From an uncultured Desulfovibrio sp. (lineage in GTDB: Bacteria; Desulfobacterota; Desulfovibrionia; Desulfovibrionales; Desulfovibrionaceae), in NCBI GenBank assembly GCA_946490455.1, contig CAMLXE010000075.1, positions 1-7,781 on the forward strand: DNA of 7,781 nucleotides, written 5' to 3'. Both the position numbers and the translations under genes were made by a program. Below are positions 4,891 through 7,781 of this stretch, piece after piece. Numbering within the stretch: the stretch's first letter is position 1; every line of letters starts with the position of its first letter. The notes beneath the pieces were generated by a model that made no database searches, had not been told where the DNA came from, and was given only the letters and a program-made list of their open reading frames with translations.

Positions 4891-7781
4891 ATGGCGCGTT
4901 TTTTTATTGACCGCCCCGTGTTTGCGTGGGTGATCGCTATTCTTATTATGCTGGTGGGTATCCTTTCGATATTGTCCCTTCCGGTTTCGCAATATCCATC
5001 GATTGCACCGCCAACCATTGGTATTGTGGCCAAGTATCCCGGTGCATCGGCCCAGACCCTGGAGGACACGGTTACGCAGGTTATCGAGCAGAAGATGAAC
5101 GGACTCGACAAGCTGCTGTACATGTCATCCACCAGCGATTCGTCGGGTCGCGTGGACATCACGCTGACCTTCAGCATTGATGCCGATCCCGATATCGCAC
5201 AGGTTCAGGTACAGAATAAGCTCCAGCTTGCCACACCGCTGCTGCCAGAGGAAGTTCAGCGGCAGGGTATTACCGTGAACAAGCGTGCATCTACCTATCT
5301 GAAGGTATATGCGTTTGTATCGGAAGACGGAAGCATGGATAATGGAGAGATCGGCGACTATGTGGCGAGCAATCTTCTGGATCCCATCAGCCGTCTGCCC
5401 GGTGTGGGTGAAGCCAATCAGTTCGGCAGTGCCTACAGCATGCGCATTTGGCTGGATCCCAATAAGCTCCTCCAGTACAAGCTCATGCCCGATGATGTCA
5501 TTGCCGCCATTAATGCCCAGAATGCACAGGTGTCTGCAGGCCAGATCGGTGCCGTTCCCTTTGTGGAGGGACAGCAGATCAATCTGACCATAGCCGTACA
5601 GGAACGGTTGCAGACACCGGAACAGTTTGAGGCGATCATTCTGCGGACCAATCAGGATGGATCTCTCATCCGGTTGCGTGACGTGGCTCGAGTGGAACTC
5701 GGACGGGAAGACTACAGCGTATCGACACTGTATAATGGGAAGCCTGCTTCCGGTATTGCCATCAAGCTGGCAACTGGGGCCAATGCGCTGGAAACCGTTG
5801 CGGGAGTGGACGCCTTCCTTGAGGAAATGGAGCCCTTTTTCCCCGCCGGGCTGAAAGTCGTAAGCTCCTTTGATACGACGCCCTTTGTGGAAATTTCCAT
5901 TCACGAAGTGGTAAAGACACTGTTCGAAGCCGTTGTCCTGGTTTTTCTGGTCATGTATCTGTTCCTCCAGAATTTCCGGGCAACGCTCATTCCAACCATT
6001 GCCGTTCCTGTTGTTCTGCTGGGGACATTCGGAGTCCTCGCTGCGTTCGGCTACTCCATCAATACCCTGACCATGTTTGCCATGGTCCTTGCCATCGGTC
6101 TTCTTGTGGATGACGCCATCGTGGTTGTGGAGAATGTGGAACGCGTCATGAGTGAAGATCAGCTTCCTCCCAAGGAAGCTACCCGCAAGTCCATGGACCA
6201 GATTACAGGGGCACTGGTCGGTATTGCCATGGTCCTGTCTGCCGTGTTCATTCCAATGGCCTTTTTTGGTGGTTCGGTGGGGGTGATCTATCGGCAGTTC
6301 TCGGTAACCATCGTAGCGGCCATGGCGCTTTCAGTGATTGTGGCCATTGTACTCACGCCGGCCCTGTGCGCCACAATCCTCAAGCCACTAGGTGGTGACC
6401 ATGTACATACGCGGCGTGGTTTTTTTGGTTGGTTTAACCGCTGGTTTGACAGAGCAACCCAGCGTTATCAGAATGGCGTTGCCGGAATGATCCGTCGTTC
6501 AGGGCGGCTCATGATCATCTATGCTGTGCTTGTGGTGGGGCTTGGTTTCATGTTTCTGCGTCTGCCCACGGGATTTTTGCCTGATGAGGATCAGGGAATG
6601 CTCTTTGCGCAGGTGCAGTTGCCCATTGGTTCCACACAGGAAGCAACTCTTGAGATCATGCAGCAGGTGGAACAGTATCTTTTGGAAGAGGAAAAGGATG
6701 CTGTAAAGGGTGTGCAGGGCGTTGTTGGGTTCAGTTTTGCCGGAAACGGGCAGAATGCAGGTATGGCCTTTATTCGCCTGAAGGACTGGGAAGAACGTCA
6801 GGATCCTTCGCTGAAGGCTGGAGCTGTTTCTGCCAGAGCCATGGCTCATTTTGCCAAACTTCGGAACGCACAGGTATTCGTTTTTGCCCCGCCGGCAATC
6901 ATGGAGCTTGGCAATGCCACCGGCTTTGACTTTGAATTGCAGGATCGCGCAGGACTGGGGCATGGGGCACTTACCGAGGCCAGAAATCAGCTCATTGGCA
7001 TGGCTGCCCAGAATCCCAAACTGGTTGCCGTGCGTGCCAATGGACTGGATGACAAGCCTCAGTTGCGGGTCACTATTGATCGAGAGAAAGCCGGGGCACT
7101 GGATCTCTCCATGGCTGATATCAACACAGCTCTTGCTACGGTATGGGGCAGTTCCTATGCAGACGATTTCCTGGATAAGGGCCGGGTCAAAAAAGTGTAT
7201 GTTCAGGGAGATGCGCCGTTCCGCATGAACCCGGAAGATATGGAAAAATGGTATTTTCGCAACAATCGTGGGGAAATGGTTCCCTTTTCCTCATTTGCCT
7301 CTGTGAAGTGGGAATATGCTCCCGCCCGTCTGGAACGCTATAATGGTGTATCGGCCATGGAAATTCTGGGAATGCCCGCTCTCGGGGTAAGTTCTGGTGA
7401 TGCCATGCTGGAGATGGAAAAGCTCGCGGCGCAGTTGCCGGGAGGCATCGGGTATGAATGGACGGGACTTTCCTATCAGGAACGCCTGTCCGGTTCACAG
7501 GCGCCCATGCTGTATGCTCTTTCCATCCTCGTGGTCTTTCTCTCGCTCGCGGCGCTGTACGAGAGCTGGTCGGTTCCTTTCGCCGTTATCCTTGTCGTGC
7601 CATTGGGGGTTCTTGGTGCACTGCTTGCGGCTCACTTGCGGGGCATGTCCAACGACGTGTATTTTCAGGTCGGTTTGCTTGCCGTCATTGGCCTTTCTGC
7701 AAAGAATGCCATTCTTATTGTTGAATTTGCCAAGGCGTTGCATGACAGTGGAAAGGAACTGTATGAAGCAACCGTAGAGGC
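4891..7781 (+). CDS. RND multidrug efflux transporter (AcrB/MexB-like, HAE-1 family), 3' end outside the window
   Basis: An inner-membrane proton-driven pump subunit. 963 codons are present without a stop; family members are about 1040-1050 residues, so roughly 80 are missing. It aligns nearly position for position with AcrB from its start, MARFFIDRPVFAW. Membrane helix 1 spans about 10-28 and periplasmic loop 1 about 30-335. Helices 2-6 span about 340-490, with the proton-relay pair Asp407-Asp408 in GLLVDDAIVVVENVE. Helix 7 is near 538-556, then GFLPDEDQG (561-569), periplasmic loop 2 to about 870, and helices 8-10 with relay Lys938 in GLSAKNAILIVEFAK. Distal-pocket phenylalanines Phe178, Phe614, Phe616 and Phe627 are kept, but AcrB's Phe610 is Gln609 and Phe136 is Tyr136. 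AGGAG (4879-4883) sits 7 nt before the ATG. Substrates are probably hydrophobic or amphiphilic drugs and detergents. An outer-membrane factor may be encoded downstream. Confidence 0.97.
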   Translation, partial: MARFFIDRPVFAWVIAILIMLVGILSILSLPVSQYPSIAPPTIGIVAKYPGASAQTLEDTVTQVIEQKMNGLDKLLYMSSTSDSSGRVDITLTFSIDADPDIAQVQVQNKLQLATPLLPEEVQRQGITVNKRASTYLKVYAFVSEDGSMDNGEIGDYVASNLLDPISRLPGVGEANQFGSAYSMRIWLDPNKLLQYKLMPDDVIAAINAQNAQVSAGQIGAVPFVEGQQINLTIAVQERLQTPEQFEAIILRTNQDGSLIRLRDVARVELGREDYSVSTLYNGKPASGIAIKLATGANALETVAGVDAFLEEMEPFFPAGLKVVSSFDTTPFVEISIHEVVKTLFEAVVLVFLVMYLFLQNFRATLIPTIAVPVVLLGTFGVLAAFGYSINTLTMFAMVLAIGLLVDDAIVVVENVERVMSEDQLPPKEATRKSMDQITGALVGIAMVLSAVFIPMAFFGGSVGVIYRQFSVTIVAAMALSVIVAIVLTPALCATILKPLGGDHVHTRRGFFGWFNRWFDRATQRYQNGVAGMIRRSGRLMIIYAVLVVGLGFMFLRLPTGFLPDEDQGMLFAQVQLPIGSTQEATLEIMQQVEQYLLEEEKDAVKGVQGVVGFSFAGNGQNAGMAFIRLKDWEERQDPSLKAGAVSARAMAHFAKLRNAQVFVFAPPAIMELGNATGFDFELQDRAGLGHGALTEARNQLIGMAAQNPKLVAVRANGLDDKPQLRVTIDREKAGALDLSMADINTALATVWGSSYADDFLDKGRVKKVYVQGDAPFRMNPEDMEKWYFRNNRGEMVPFSSFASVKWEYAPARLERYNGVSAMEILGMPALGVSSGDAMLEMEKLAAQLPGGIGYEWTGLSYQERLSGSQAPMLYALSILVVFLSLAALYESWSVPFAVILVVPLGVLGALLAAHLRGMSNDVYFQVGLLAVIGLSAKNAILIVEFAKALHDSGKELYEATVE

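Noticed and set aside
4183..5904. Long minus-strand open frames opposite the adaptor and transporter genes (4183-4992 and 5125-5904).
   Set aside because: They lie antisense to unmistakable AcrA/AcrB-type coding sequence, and their translations look random with no domain.

Overview
The window carries five genes on a chromosome-like stretch of moderate GC. Nothing in it looks like an insertion sequence, tRNA, rRNA or CRISPR array. The first gene, a Re-citrate-synthase-type enzyme ending in a Cache/PDC sensor module, suggests an anaerobic bacterium. From memory of similar Re-citrate synthases and of small cytosolic PDC-domain proteins, Desulfovibrionaceae (sulfate reducers and relatives) is my best guess. 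The AcrAB/MexAB-type pump with a lipid-anchored adaptor shows a Gram-negative envelope. The family-level placement is inference.

Layout. (1) 60-1883, minus: DRE-TIM metallolyase of the citrate (Re)-synthase type with about 150 extra C-terminal residues forming a Cache domain. A probable intrinsic terminator lies just past its end at 11-49. (2) 1884-2183: a divergent intergenic region of 300 bp with several inverted repeats, including an 11-bp stem, that could form a structured leader or an operator. (3) 2184-2582, plus: a small DUF1992 (DnaJC28-type) protein, best started at a GTG behind a strong ribosome binding site. (4) 2738-3397, minus: a TetR-family repressor. (5) 3398-3609: the tetR/efflux intergenic region, with a perfect TTGACA -35 box for tetR, a palindrome over its presumed -10 box, and a separate 8-bp inverted repeat nearer the pump genes. 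(6) 3610-4872 and 4891-7781 (runs off the end), plus: periplasmic adaptor lipoprotein and AcrB/MexB-like RND transporter in one operon.

How they work together. The TetR protein is the presumed local repressor of the pump operon and of itself. The adaptor and transporter would pair with a TolC/OprM-type outer-membrane channel, which is not in the window and may be encoded just downstream. The Re-citrate synthase would feed acetyl-CoA and oxaloacetate into citrate in an organism that may lack Si-citrate synthase. It has no evident functional link to the pump.

The most unusual item is the enzyme-sensor fusion: the Cache module retains most of a signature associated with amino-acid-binding dCache_1 domains, yet sits in a protein with no membrane segment. 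This suggests an allosteric ligand site on a citrate-forming enzyme. The efflux locus is otherwise conventional, apart from substitutions in the transporter's drug-binding pocket.
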